Source: Apiospora phragmitis
Taxonomy: Eukaryota; Ascomycota; Sordariomycetes; Amphisphaeriales; Apiosporaceae
Reading direction: 5' to 3'
Length of the DNA: 64,000 bases
NCBI GenBank assembly: GCA_038363925.1
Contig: JAQQWL010000004.1
Coordinates: forward strand, 1,240,001 to 1,304,000
The position numbers and the translations under genes were made by a program. Positions 47,087 through 58,484 of the stretch are shown piece after piece. Every line of letters starts with the position of its first letter. Positions within the stretch are counted from its first letter, which is position 1. The notes below the pieces were generated by a model that was not told the origin of the DNA, did no database searches, and saw nothing but the letters and a program-made list of their open reading frames with translations.

Positions 47087-49032
47087 GGTTTCGGTTCAGA
47101 CAGCGTAACCTGGACAGACGAACCTTGAGAATGGGCAGAAGGAAATACACTTTCCATCGCTCTGAGTGACGAAGACCATTTTTATAATCGCCCCCCGCCG
47201 TCTTATTACCAATCGGTCGTACCACATGGTATGGCGGTGGGCATATTGGGTAGGTGGTGAGCTTCCATAGAATGACGATCCCCGCGGGGTGTCTTGGTAT
47301 GGCCGCACCTCCTGCTGCCAAAAGCGGCTTGGCAGCTCTGACCGTCATAAGATTTCGGTGGGACACTTTGCCATCGCAACTGGCTATCCCCGGCTCCCCC
47401 GGATTCTTTGGGAGCTACGAATATTCACAAATTGGGGATTTCGGGGTCTGGGGTTGAGATTAAAGTGGTGGTTAGGTGGCCAGGGGTTATGGGCAGTACA
47501 AACAGCCAGATTTATCTACACGCAATATTCCAGGTCGCTTACACTTTCGTCAGTACTTAACAAACACGGGTTTTCTTAAATCGGAACCATTTATGTTTTG
47601 GCTGTCTGCATCAACCGGGCACAAAGCCAAGACTATGCAACAATAGATTACAACTGGCTTTACCACACGGACGGAAGACTATGATAGCTTTTCGCGATTC
47701 CTCCAGTTATGCCGATCCTGCTGGATGCTTGAAGACATAAACGCGGCTGTTTTGACCTATCGAGGACAGGACATTCTGTGGTGCTAGCGACTAGCCGGGC
47801 CGGGCCGGGGGCAGGACGGACAAGGAGCACCGCAAGCTTAAGAAACTTTCCCTCGGGCGGTCCCGCTCATGGTGAAGGTCTATGCTACCGTGGTCGATCA
47901 ACTAACTAATCTTAACATCGGGTCCGCCGTGGCACACTGCACCGCTACCTCCTGAGCGGGAGCAGATACGTACGCTAATTGATCTCAGAGCAGCGGCTGA
48001 TGAGACGTAGCTTGGGCTTGTTAGGGTATGATTGTATTGGTGTCTACCTGTATTGTTCAGTCGTTATAAACGAATTGAGGAAGGTCGCAAAACGATGCCC
48101 GCCTCAAGTCAAATAGGGGTAGCTCGTATATTTTCCCGGTGACACTTATTGGAAAGCAGCACCACCAGTAACAGGCGCGCGGTCGCCAAGGAGCAAGTGT
48201 CTTGTGTCGAGTACGCGTTATCTGTCTCTTTCTTCTCCTCTTTCAGGCTATGTGCAATATCTGACTACTTACCTACTTCTTAACATTGAAATCTCAACCC
48301 TGGCCTACTATGAGCTGTCTCTGACGACCGCTGCAGTGGCCTTTCGTGTCATATCCACCCTATGTGAAGATAGTAGCTACGAGGGGGTAGGACGTTGAAT
48401 ATGACCATGATTTTACAGCCAGTCAAGTAATCAAGCCAAAGTACAAGACAACACGCATGAACTAGCAGCAAGTTATCAGTGGTTTGGCGGAGATCCAATG
48501 CCCCTGTTGCGATGCCGATCTGCCGAGTCGAAACAGGGTTAGGCGACCAATCAAATGACGTAAGGTACTATTGTGCCGCCAGAAATGCGACCTGGTTGCG
48601 TGTGCGTCGGCGGGTTCTAATTGATGCTTTCAGTTTTCTATCGATGAGTGAGTGTGCTGGCATCGAAAATGTAGAGACACCAGTCAACAAAGCGAGCATA
48701 TTGAGCACTAATTGCATGTAGTTTTGCTTATCCTCTGCGCTTGGCAGCAATGTACTTGCCATTCAGCGCTGGACAAGACGGAATGTCGGCGATGCTAGCG
48801 GGCTGCCCAGCCAGACTAAACTCTACTGACAGTGGATAACCCACTATGAATGGCGCTCAATGTCCCTTGTTTCAGTGGACATGCCAATCGGACCACGATC
48901 AATGAGTTGGCAGACGGACGGGAGCTTAGAAGTACATAAAGTTAGGTACGCCCTGCCAGCCACTGCGAAGCTTTGTTGCTGTCATTCCAACCATTCCCGT
49001 CAGTTTTGCTATTCATCATCATAATCATCATC
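47087..49032. other. Intergenic, no supported gene
   Basis: About 1.9 kb. Short frames only. A GGGCC-rich patch lies near 47793-47812. An ATC/ATT-rich stretch just before 49033 is in the leader of the ribonuclease gene. Confidence 0.5.
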
Positions 49033-49770
49033 ATGCTTGGCTCCAAGGTACGTTTCTCGGGTTCCCCAGCGCACGCGCCCGACCATGTGCAAACGAAACG
49101 CCTCAATGCAGCAAACCCTCTAATGTGCAATGCAGATCCTCCCTGCCATCCTCTTCACCCTGCTGTCCGCGGCCGGCGCCTCAGCGAGCGCCGCCGACGT
49201 CGCGGAACGCGGGGATGTCGTGCTGGTCGAGCGCCAACAGAGCTGCGCCTACACCTGCGGCTCCAAGTGCTATCAGCAGAAGGACATCGACCAGGCCGTG
49301 AAGACGGGCTACGGCCTGCACCAAAAGAGCCAGACTCTCGGTAAGCGACCCAGCGCAGCGCAGCGCGTCTTTTTCTCTCTGCCTCTCCGTGCACCAGAAT
49401 CTGACAACTGCATTTTCGCGCATTCTATCTAGGCAGCAGCAAATACCCGCATCAGTACAAGAACTTCGAGAACTTCAATTTCCCCTCGCCGGCCCCATGG
49501 TATGAGTTCCCGATCCTCTCGAACGCCAAGATCTACACGGGCGGCTCGCCGGGCGCGGACCGCGTCATCTTCGACAACAAGGGCAAGCTGGACTCGTTGA
49601 TCACGCACTCGGGCGCGAAAGGCAACAACTTCGTCAACTGCGTGCAGAGTAAGCAGCAGGGCAAGCAACCCGACGACTCGAAGAGCGGGGCGGCGCACGA
49701 ACTCCTCGGAGCCGGTGGCGGCGGACTACTGGCCACGGCGGCAGCATTGACAGCGTTGGTTTTGGCATAG
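49033..49770 (+). CDS. Secreted RNase F1/T1-type ribonuclease with GPI-like tail
   Basis: My model has exons 49033-49047, 49136-49340 and 49433-49770, giving about 185 residues. Starting at the ATG at 49130 without the first intron gives 182 residues, also with a good signal peptide (ILPAILFTLLSAAGASASA). The mature part begins SCAYTCGSKCY and shows the four catalytic positions of guanyl-specific microbial ribonucleases: His in YPHQY, Glu in WYEFPI, Arg in GADRVIF and His in ITHSGA. Family enzymes cut single-stranded RNA after G through a 2',3'-cyclic phosphate. Unlike the usual short secreted forms, this one continues past the last Cys with a Ser/Gly/Ala linker and ends in a hydrophobic stretch (LLATAAALTALVLA), the plan of a GPI-anchor signal. 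It is therefore probably attached to the membrane or wall. Confidence 0.88.
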
Positions 49771-49924
49771 GGTTATAGGTCGATATCACACATATGATTG
49801 CAATATTCTAAGAGTTATCGTGGAGGTGTTCGGTTCACTTGAGAGACACATGCTTGCGCAAGCCCCTTATTCGACGTCGAGCATCCATTGGCTAGGAAGC
49901 TCTTTCATCTTTCCTTCGGCTGAA

Positions 49925-51780
49925 CTATCGTACTCTTCCCCCCATGACGCGCTTCTCCAACGCCTCCTCCATCTTCTTGATGTGTTCGTCGATCTCGCCG
50001 ACCCGGAGGCCTCGACACTCCTGAGGCGCGCAACCCTGGGGCGGGGACCAGCGCCAGCCCGACTCCAAGAAGACGAACAGCCGCTGCAGCCCCGCGTCGC
50101 GCAGCTCCCGCAACGGCTCCAGCAGAACTGCGTGTACCTTCCATAGACTGCTGCTTTCTCCGTCGAGCCCGATGAAATGCTCCAAGTATCGCTGGAAGCT
50201 TCGCCGGCCATCAACGGACGCGATAGACCAATCATGGGCGGGACGCCCAGATACCTGACTCTTCCAGTGCGGGTGGATCATCGCGGGCCGCAGGTAGCTG
50301 TCCCACGCCAGCCGAAGATGTACGATGATGGTCAGGCCCGCCAGGTCGTCGCCGCGCTGCTCCCGCAGGTGGCGCACGGCGGCGCTCCAGTTCTGGCAGA
50401 CGAAGTCGGTCTCCGGCCGGAGGTGGAAGTTGACTCGCGTGCTGATGCTCGGGAAGACGAGCTCGAGGGTGCGCAGCTGCGAGAGCGCGGCCGCGGGGCC
50501 CAACGCGCGGTGCCGCAGGAGGAACTGCGCGGCGCCCAGCGTCGACCGCCCGGGCATGGCTGGTAGGGTCCCCGGCTCGACCCAGCGGCGGCACAGGATG
50601 CGGCCGTCGTCGGGCACCACGATGACGCGGTTGCGGCCGTAGAGCACGGCGATGGCTTGCGCGTACATGGCGCGGCTGACCCGCATGAGCGCCCGGGGCG
50701 GCATCCAGCATTGGCAGCGCGACGCGTACCCGCTCTGGCGCGCGCCGCAGATAGCGCCCATCTGGTACGAATCCTGGAGGGTGAGGAGGGGCTGGCCGGC
50801 TGCGGGAAGGCGCTGAAGGACGGGCTGGCAGCTTGTGAATCGCTGCCATCCCTGCGTTTCGCGACGTATCGTACTGTAGCCTGTATCCCTACTGGCTGCA
50901 TGGCACAAGGTATGGTTCGTGAAGGTGATGCCAAGGCCCCTTCTGGGGCTCCACTCTACCTCTTTGGATGGAGTGACCAGGTCTGTGTACTCGAGTATGT
51001 TTAACCGGACCTCGGGTGGGAGGGCCATGAATCGAAAAGGCTGATGGACATCGCCTTCCAGCCCTTTCGCCCCGGAGCGCCACGTCCCGGGCTAAGCTAC
51101 AGAGACGGCCCTTTCTTCTCGGATAAGGCGGATCTGACAGTCGCGGAGACTGCCCGGGTAGTCCATCAGAGGCTGCAGGACGGCTGTCGTTGCTTCGCTG
51201 TCGCCAGTGTCGCAGACCAGATGCAGCTTCAGCGTTTGACCGTCCGTGTGGGCGAGAACGTGATCGGCCGTCACCTTCCACGCGTCGATGTAGTCCCCTT
51301 CGAGCGGACATGAGCGCCGGAATGTGGAATCGTCCTTGTACCAGGCTGGCTTACGAGGCGCCTCTAGGTAAAGGTGGACGTGCAGGGACTGCAACTGCGC
51401 GCAAGCCCGGGGCGGCAGACGTCGGAGATAGTTGAGGCCCCATTTGACGTCGTGATGGTCGACGATCAGGCGGTTCCTCGAGAATAGCAGATCCCTCAAC
51501 TCGTCATGGATCGCGCGACAAGTCTGGAGAATGCTGTAGACGAAACGGTACCCGTCGTCGCTTTTGTCTCGAAGCCGCCAAGCTCGCCCCGGCCTGCGGT
51601 GGACGATGATGTCTTCGTTGACCAGCAGCCCGGCCTCGATGTATATTTGACGCCGGACCGAGCAGGGGAGATGGAGGAAAGTACTCGCGCTATCCTGCTG
51701 GGCCGTGTAGCTGGTGGTGTCGATGTTCGACGTCTGCTCTTTTGCCGTATTGGGCGCGTGTGTATGGTGACTATTCGACT
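49925..51780 (-). pseudogene. F-box-like protein gene, probably broken
   Basis: On the minus strand one reading frame runs from about 51780 to 49925 with a single interruption, TAG at 51094-51092. Upstream of it are LPCSVRRQIYIEAGLL, ILQTCRAIHDELRDLLFSRN and LRRLPPRACAQLQSLHV; downstream are FRFMALPPEVRLNILEYTDL and MYAQAIAVLYGRNRVIV. This is the two-halved plan of a fungal F-box-like family I know only by pattern. No ATG occurs in frame before the interruption, so the start is missing or lies in an unseen upstream exon. The TAG could come from CAG by a C-to-T change in a CpA context. A 60-bp intron (GTAGCT...ATCAG, phase 0) would also remove it, but it has no clear branch site. If only the downstream part is used, it codes for 367 residues from 51028. 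Confidence 0.6.
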
Positions 51781-52836
51781 AGGCTTGAGTGAAGGCTCCA
51801 GAGTAAGGCAAGAATTAAGAAAGAAAAAAAGAGATAAAAGATGATGATAGTGAATTCTGCAAAGTGGTTATCAATAGGTTGACCCAAGTTTTATCTAAAC
51901 CTTCATGGTAACGTTCACCATACCTTGGAAATCATAAGGCTACTACCCTGTACGGTTTACTGCGTAAAATCCTGTATGTATTCCATATAAATTGGTAACG
52001 ACCGTTTCCAAGGGGCCTTGCATAATTACTTGTACAGTTTTATTGTAATTGTTCACCCGGTTCCGAAAGTGGGAAATAGGGTTTCGAGTCTTCACAACTC
52101 CTGGCGGGTATTGGATCCGACCTTTAGCATATGATCTATCATTGAGACTGTAGTCGACCAAGTTGCTCTCATGCTCGTACTGCCTGAGCGGTAGACTCGC
52201 CGTTTTTGACCGCGCCTATGGAACATGGCGACTTGCCCTTCGTGGAGCCCCCCCCCCCCTTGAAGTAATTAGGGCCTCACGTAGGTTGTTGGAGATGTCG
52301 CATCTTCCCAGACCACTTCCAGGGGGTGCTTCGACAATGCCAATCATTGATCATTATGCAGTTTATTATTTAATCATTTTGGCCCTTTGATTCAGCGTCA
52401 CTAAGCTTGAATAAAACCCTGAAATATTGATGGGATAGCTTGCCCCCTGAATCCAATGAGAGTGAAAGAAAACTGTATATCTCCGGTTAGATGGCACCTC
52501 AAATCTCGCGAGGTAGATTGGTGACTATGTAAGTGCGACTGAGGTTGTGCTCCGGCATCCATGGATAATTACTTAAAATAACAATCTACATGCGCATCTT
52601 TGCCTTCATTAGGCTATAACAAGCTGATAGCGAGACGAGTCCAGGAAAGCGCAAAGGGTGATACGACATTTGCTGGACTCAAGCTTGGTTGTGAGACATT
52701 AGTAAACATGACAATAAGAAACCCATATAGGTTGCATCTAATAATTACATCGTCACCCATGACTCCGGCGACAAATTGTAAAGATTGAAACGTGAGATTT
52801 AAATTCTATGAGTCTAGCGTAATTCGTTGAGCTGTT
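51781..52836. other. Intergenic, AT-leaning, with a 12-base C run
   Basis: About 1 kb, more AT-rich than its neighbours, without supported genes. It contains twelve consecutive Cs at 52248-52259. Confidence 0.5.
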
Positions 52837-55800
52837 CTAACCAGCCTTCTTCGTCGCCTTGCTTCGGAGCTTCATCATCAGGAACACCAGACCATACGAA
52901 CTGATGCAGAAAAGCGCAGTGATGCCAACCTATAAAGCACACATGAGGTTAGTTCTGGGATTCGAAAGGCCAGTAGGTAGTAGCAGGAGGCGATAAGGGG
53001 GAATGGGGCAATTCAAATACTTACATCTCTCCACCCGTAGTAGCTCTCGTTGATGTTCATGTTGCGCAAGTAATCGGCGCCCGAAGTGTAAGCGCAGTAC
53101 TCACACGTGTCTGTGGCGTCGCGGTCGACGACGTAGCCGCCGCTCGAGGCCAGGAAGTCGGCGAGGTAGGTGCCGCAGGTGGCGTTGGGCGGGACGGGGA
53201 TGCGGGTGAGCTCGTCGGGCTTGCACTGGACATTTACGTCCCAGACGACGGGCGTGAGGAGGCCGCCGATGAGGTACGTGAAGGGGTCGATCCAGTAGAG
53301 CCAGTAGCGCCAGAAGGCCTGGATCTGGGAGTAGGGCACGACGACGCCGCAGAAGTTGATGAGCGCCGCGCCGATGACCATGGGGTTGGCCAGCGCCGCG
53401 AAGACCTCGCTGGGCGAGTAGGCCGCGATGGCCTGGCCGATGGACGTGTAGAGGAACTCGTACAGGATCATCTCCAGGTACACCTGCCCGGACTTGCTGG
53501 CCGCGACGGGGAAGCCGGCGGTGAAGTACCAGCACACGAAGTAGACGGTGGCGCAGACGATGAGGACGGGGATCTCGGACATCAGCTGCGCCGAGATGAA
53601 GGCGAGCCAGTGGTAGGCCTTGGACTTCTTCTCGCGCGTCTCGAAGAGCTCGCGGTTCTTGATGAAGAGCGGCTGCATCTGGTTGATGCAGCCCGGCGCC
53701 ACGAACACGAAGTTGAAGACGGCCATCAGGCGTAGCTGCAGCTCGAACGACCCGTTCCCGATCATCCAGAAGGTAAAGCCGCCGAACAAGGCGTTTGTTA
53801 CGTGGAAGCTGATCTTGTTCCATATGTAATCCGGATTCCGCCAAAGTGCGATGGACTGCCGCAGTGTAACGAGCTTGATCTGATACATGACTGGTGTGGC
53901 ATAGTCCTTGGACTCGGCTTCCGTAGGTTCGGGGGTAGTTTCGGAGGTAATGCCCGACTTCTCCAAGGTCTGGCCATCATCAAGGCGTTCCAGCTCAGCC
54001 AGGGCCTCAGTGCGCTCTTTCGACGCGTTCCAGACCTCGGGCCAATCGATCTCGGTGCCAAAACGTCCCTGGACCACGTCCACGATGTGTTCGGCGGGGT
54101 TGACGTCCGGGAGGGCGGCAGCGCTGTTGCGCGAGAAATAGTCGAGCACAATGGAGGAGTCCTGGCCAGTGGGTCCAAAGTACGTGGTTCTGCCACCCTT
54201 GGCGAGAAGCAGGAGAACGTCGAAAGCCTCAAAGAGCGCCGCCGAGGGCTGATGGATGGTGCAGATGATGGTTTGGCCAGACGCGGCGAGCTTGCGCATG
54301 AACCGACAGATCTCGTAGGCGCTTTGGCCGTCCAAGCCGCTGGTGGGCTCGTCGAGGAACAGAAGAGATGGCTTCGCAACAAGTTCGGTGGCAAGTGTGA
54401 GGCGCTTGCGTTGCTCAATGGAAAGACCGGAGCCGGGGATACCGACGAGCGCGTGTTTCAGAGGAGTCAACTCGAGGAGCTCCATGATCTGGTTGACGTA
54501 GGCGATCTTGTCCGCGTCGGGCACAGAGTAGTCCTGTCGGAGCCGGGCGGAGAATACCAGCGACTCGAATACTGTCGCTGTCGGTTCGTGTACGTCGTTC
54601 TGCTCACAGTATCCCGTGGTCCGTTGGAAGCTGATGCCTTGGGGCTTGCCATTGACCATGATAGAGCCATCAATGCGGCCGCTGTCCTTGCGCTGCGCGA
54701 GGACGTCCATGAGTGTGGTCTTACCTGCTCCAGAACTGCCCATAAGTGCGACGAGCTGGCCTGGCTTGACGTAGCCCGAGACGTTTTGAAGGAGTTGCTT
54801 CTCCTTGCCCTCATGGTGCACGAAATACGAGATATCCTTGAAGGTGAAAACAGTCGATCCTGCTATGGCGTAGTCTCCTTGCTCAGGAAGACCTTGGGTC
54901 TGAGTCTTCTCCGGATCTTGGCTCTCTGCCAACTCCTTCTGCTGACTCCGTCGCTCGTAGAGGACCTTGGATCCAGCCCCCGAGACAAGATTCACCTCGA
55001 AACCAATTGCTGCAATAGCCACGAAAAACACCCAGAAGGCAATGAGGATGCCGACATTCCTCCATATTTCCCAACTGTGGATGTCATATTGAAGATTCAA
55101 GTACTCGGCACCGTTAATATGATCATCACCAGGAGCTGAGCCGACGGTAGTGCAGCTGCGATACTGGTTACTGTCATAAGTAGGTCCAAATGGGACGAAC
55201 TGAGGTTCGACACAAGTCATTTGTCGGTTACCCATCTCACTGGCCATGACTGCGTTGAATGCGTAACTGGCCGGGTTGATATAGGCAATCCAGCGGAACC
55301 AGGGGTGCATGTTGGGGATGGAAATCAGATAGCCTGCGTAAACCATCATCACCATGGTCACGAAGCCGCTGATCTGCGCCGCCAATCCGAAATGGCGGCA
55401 CCAGGCGCCGATGAGTCGGTACAAAGACGCGAAGCACAGTGTGATGAGGATATAGATGAGCCATTGGGTAAAGAACCTGCCAGCGTCGTGTTGGTAGCCG
55501 ACCATAAAGTAATAGACTACGTCGAACAGACTGAACATGACGACGATGAAGGGGATATCGGTAAGAGCGCAGGCGAATGCGTAGGCAGCCGGGCGGTTGA
55601 ACCCGAGGCGCTTGTGTCGGGTAAAGATGGGACGCCCCATGAACGATGCGACAGTTTCGCTCATCTTGTTAAGACCCCAGAGGAGAATGGGATAGAACAG
55701 AGCTCCAGGCCGTCGGAAGATGGAGCTACTGTCGCCGGGGAGGTTGTACATCAAACTGCCAGTAACCAGTGCCATGATGATAGAGGAGGCCAGTTGCAGG

Positions 55801-57243
55801 CCGTTTGTGAAGCGATCACCCCAGAGGATCTGGAACTGCCTATTCACATCATTAGCATCTCATGGTAGGGGCGGCTAAGGCAGTTATAGCATGTACATAC
55901 CTCTTGGAACAGACCCAGACCTGTTTGGAAAATGATGCAGTGTAGGGACTCTTCTCCCTAGACAGGAACCCGACAGTACGGATCTTCTCCAACTGTCCCG
56001 CAAGCTTGAGATCCTCAATCTCGGCAACGAGAGAGGAGTCGGTGGAACGCGCTGTTACGCCAGCCTTCATGCGACGGTACGTCTCGCTGCTCTTGAACCG
56101 TGCTTCGAACTCCTCGGCTGTGTTGGGCAAGTTATCCTCGAAGCCGGGGCGGGCAGTGCGCTCCGTGAGGACGGCGACAGAGGTGAGGAAGTCGGCCACA
56201 TTGGCACCTGGGGGGCACTTGAAGCCCATTTCCTCAAAGTAGGCCCGGGCCTCGGCGCGGGGGCCATAGTATATCTCCCGGCCCTCCCCGGCCAGCACGA
56301 GCACCTTGTCGAAGCAGTCATAGATACCGTTGCCGGCCTGGTATAGTGTCGCGATGATCGTTTTCCGCTGCTCGTCCGCCGTCTTGCGTAAGAGACGTGC
56401 AAAGTCAAGCGCGTTACTGGCATCGAGACCTCGCGTCGAGTTGTCCCAGCACTGCAAGGGAGCCTGGGTGCTCATGACTTCGGCCAAACTGACACGCTTG
56501 CGCTCGCCGCCCGAGACGCCCCGCACGAACTCGTCGCCCACGATGGTGTCCTTGGTGTGGCCAATAGCCAGGGAGCGAAGGGTGGCGTCGGATGTCTGTG
56601 TGATGTACTCCTTGGGCTCCTTCAGGTGATCAGGCCTGGATCCGGGCAACTTAGTCGAGGTTGCGAAGTCCAGTGTTTCGGAGACCTTCAGGGTGGGGGA
56701 AGTGCATGTCATCTGATCACTGTCAGTTATGGGGTTGCCATGCAGAGGCCTCCTTTTCCTGCCTTACCTTCGGTGTTCATAACAACTTGATGACGGAAGT
56801 GCTTCGCTTCTTCATGGCCAATGTTTCCGTAGCGTACCTGCCCGGTGACCTCGAGGAACTCATCACGCTGGTTCGACAGAATCTTCAACAAGGAGGTGCA
56901 TCCAGAACCGGGTCTACCTAGGACAAGAAGCTAGGACCATGTCAGCGGAACCGCAGTCAAGGCCAGCGATATATTTCAGGGGTCAACTTACCATCTCGCC
57001 AGGGCATACTTGGCCGCTCACACCTTGAAGGATGTGCCTTCTCGGCCTGTTGCTCTTGCCAAAGGTTGGAACTAGATCGCCCAGGACCGAGAGGCAGTTG
57101 GAGCCATAGTCTTGACCAAGTCCGAAGACTTCGATACCGACGTCCTCGAAGGTGACGGTGATCTGCTTCCGGGTCACGCCTGTCCCAGCGTGGTCGACTT
57201 TGCTGACACTAGTATCACTGTCAGATACCTGGTTGGTCGCCAT
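52837..57243 (-). CDS. PDR-type (ABCG) multidrug ABC transporter
   Basis: Five exons on the minus strand: 57243-56992, 56930-56768, 56712-55901, 55839-53025 and 52929-52837, with introns of 55-95 bp. The product is about 1377 residues in the order NBD-TMD-NBD-TMD. NBD1 has the fungal PDR Walker A variant [12 protein letters not shown] (Cys for Lys), the signature [11 protein letters not shown] and a Walker B-like [14 protein letters not shown]2 has canonical [21 protein letters not shown] and [13 protein letters not shown]. Multiple membrane helices and the PDR ectodomain cysteines before the last helix are present. Such pumps export xenobiotics or metabolites across the plasma membrane. One extra C at the run 56695-56699, just after the second intron, breaks the frame. 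It is divergent from a Zn2Cys6 gene starting at 58485. Confidence 0.93.
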
Positions 57244-58484
57244 CTTGGGTAGGTGATTATAGAACGCAATGACCTCACCATCTCACCAAGAAGGCGGCAG
57301 TCTTGGCTGGCACCCATTGTCCTTATGTAGTACTCGGTACTCCGTAAGTGCGGCAAGATGGATCGGATATACGGGTTTATTTTGACGGGTGGGTTCGTCC
57401 CGTCGCCCCATCGAAAAAGCATCCCGTCTAGGCGATAGGAGTTCGGGCAGTCGCGCCGCGTGTGTGGTTCGTCCAGAAGTCTGTCGGGGTTTGTTGGTAA
57501 GCTGTCGCCTGCGCAGCTCCATTGAAGATAAGCAACCCTGGCTGATCGGTTAGTCATGGCTGCATGGTGAGTGTCGGTCAGTGTTGTTGGTATGCAAGAC
57601 GGGGTTGCTGTTTTGGGGAAAGGGGTTGCATTGGCCCGGGAACCTGGCGCAAGCTCAGATGACAGACAGATCTAAGGGACCAAGAAGTGCCGGGAATTGT
57701 GGGACACGCATGCGCATACACGACACTATTTGGCTACATGATGTTGATGCACAACGAAGATGTCACTACTATATTCTACTGGGAGCAACTGGAACTGGTG
57801 TTGAGATTGGGACTATGTATGACTTTAGAGACTTGTTGAGGTTTGGTGGTTTCCAGCGAGCGAGCGTGCTGCTGCTGCTGCTGCTGCTGAGGAAGAAGAC
57901 ATGCCGAAACACCGAGCTCAAAGGAACTCAAATCTAGACGTTTCAGCACTAGATCACTGCACACTTCAAGGAGTTGAAGCTCCCACTGCTTACGAACGCG
58001 CAGCCCGCTATAGCACATACCCCACCAGAACTGCGACACTCATTACTGAAACGTCAATGGCAGCTGGTTATTACCTAAACTAAACGTATTTTACGACGCC
58101 CCAGGCACCTTTAATTTGCTGTATTCGAAGATGAAGACTGACTCAGAGTCGCGTGCTTTTGTACATTTCAATTTCCATAATGTCATTGCTCAAGTCTTCT
58201 CACCGAGCCTACCTCTATTTAATCATTAATAATTCCGGTGCACTAAACCTTCCTTTCTGCGCGATTCCAGGCCGCCCTGCGGTCTACCACTCGACCCAGC
58301 CATTTGGAATCGATTCTGCCGTCCTCGGACTTACGGAGAATAATGGACAGCGCCCTTTAGCTTAATCCGTGCCCATTCATTCTTCCTTCGCTGACCCGAC
58401 CTCAGTCACATATCTCAATCCCATCCCTCCTTTTGATCTTTTCCGGCTTATTCCTTTTCCGATCACATCATTCTCCGGCGAAGT
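57244..58484. promoter_or_regulatory. Shared divergent promoter region (ABC transporter / Zn2Cys6)
   Basis: A 1.24 kb spacer between two divergent genes. It contains a TGC trinucleotide repeat at 57867-57889. Near the regulator start, CCG at 58452 and CGG about 20 bases later form an inverted CGG pair of the kind Zn2Cys6 factors bind, but such words are common by chance. Confidence 0.45.
57867..57889. repeat. (TGC)n microsatellite
   Basis: Seven and a half uninterrupted TGC units within the divergent promoter region. Confidence 0.9.

Noticed and set aside
49820..50566. Plus-strand frames opposite the F-box-like pseudogene
   Set aside because: Arg/Pro/Ala-rich mirror translations of a GC-rich coding strand, with no family features.
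53802..55139. Long open frame antisense to the ABC transporter
   Set aside because: It is the mirror of a highly conserved coding region whose codon bias suppresses stops on the other strand.
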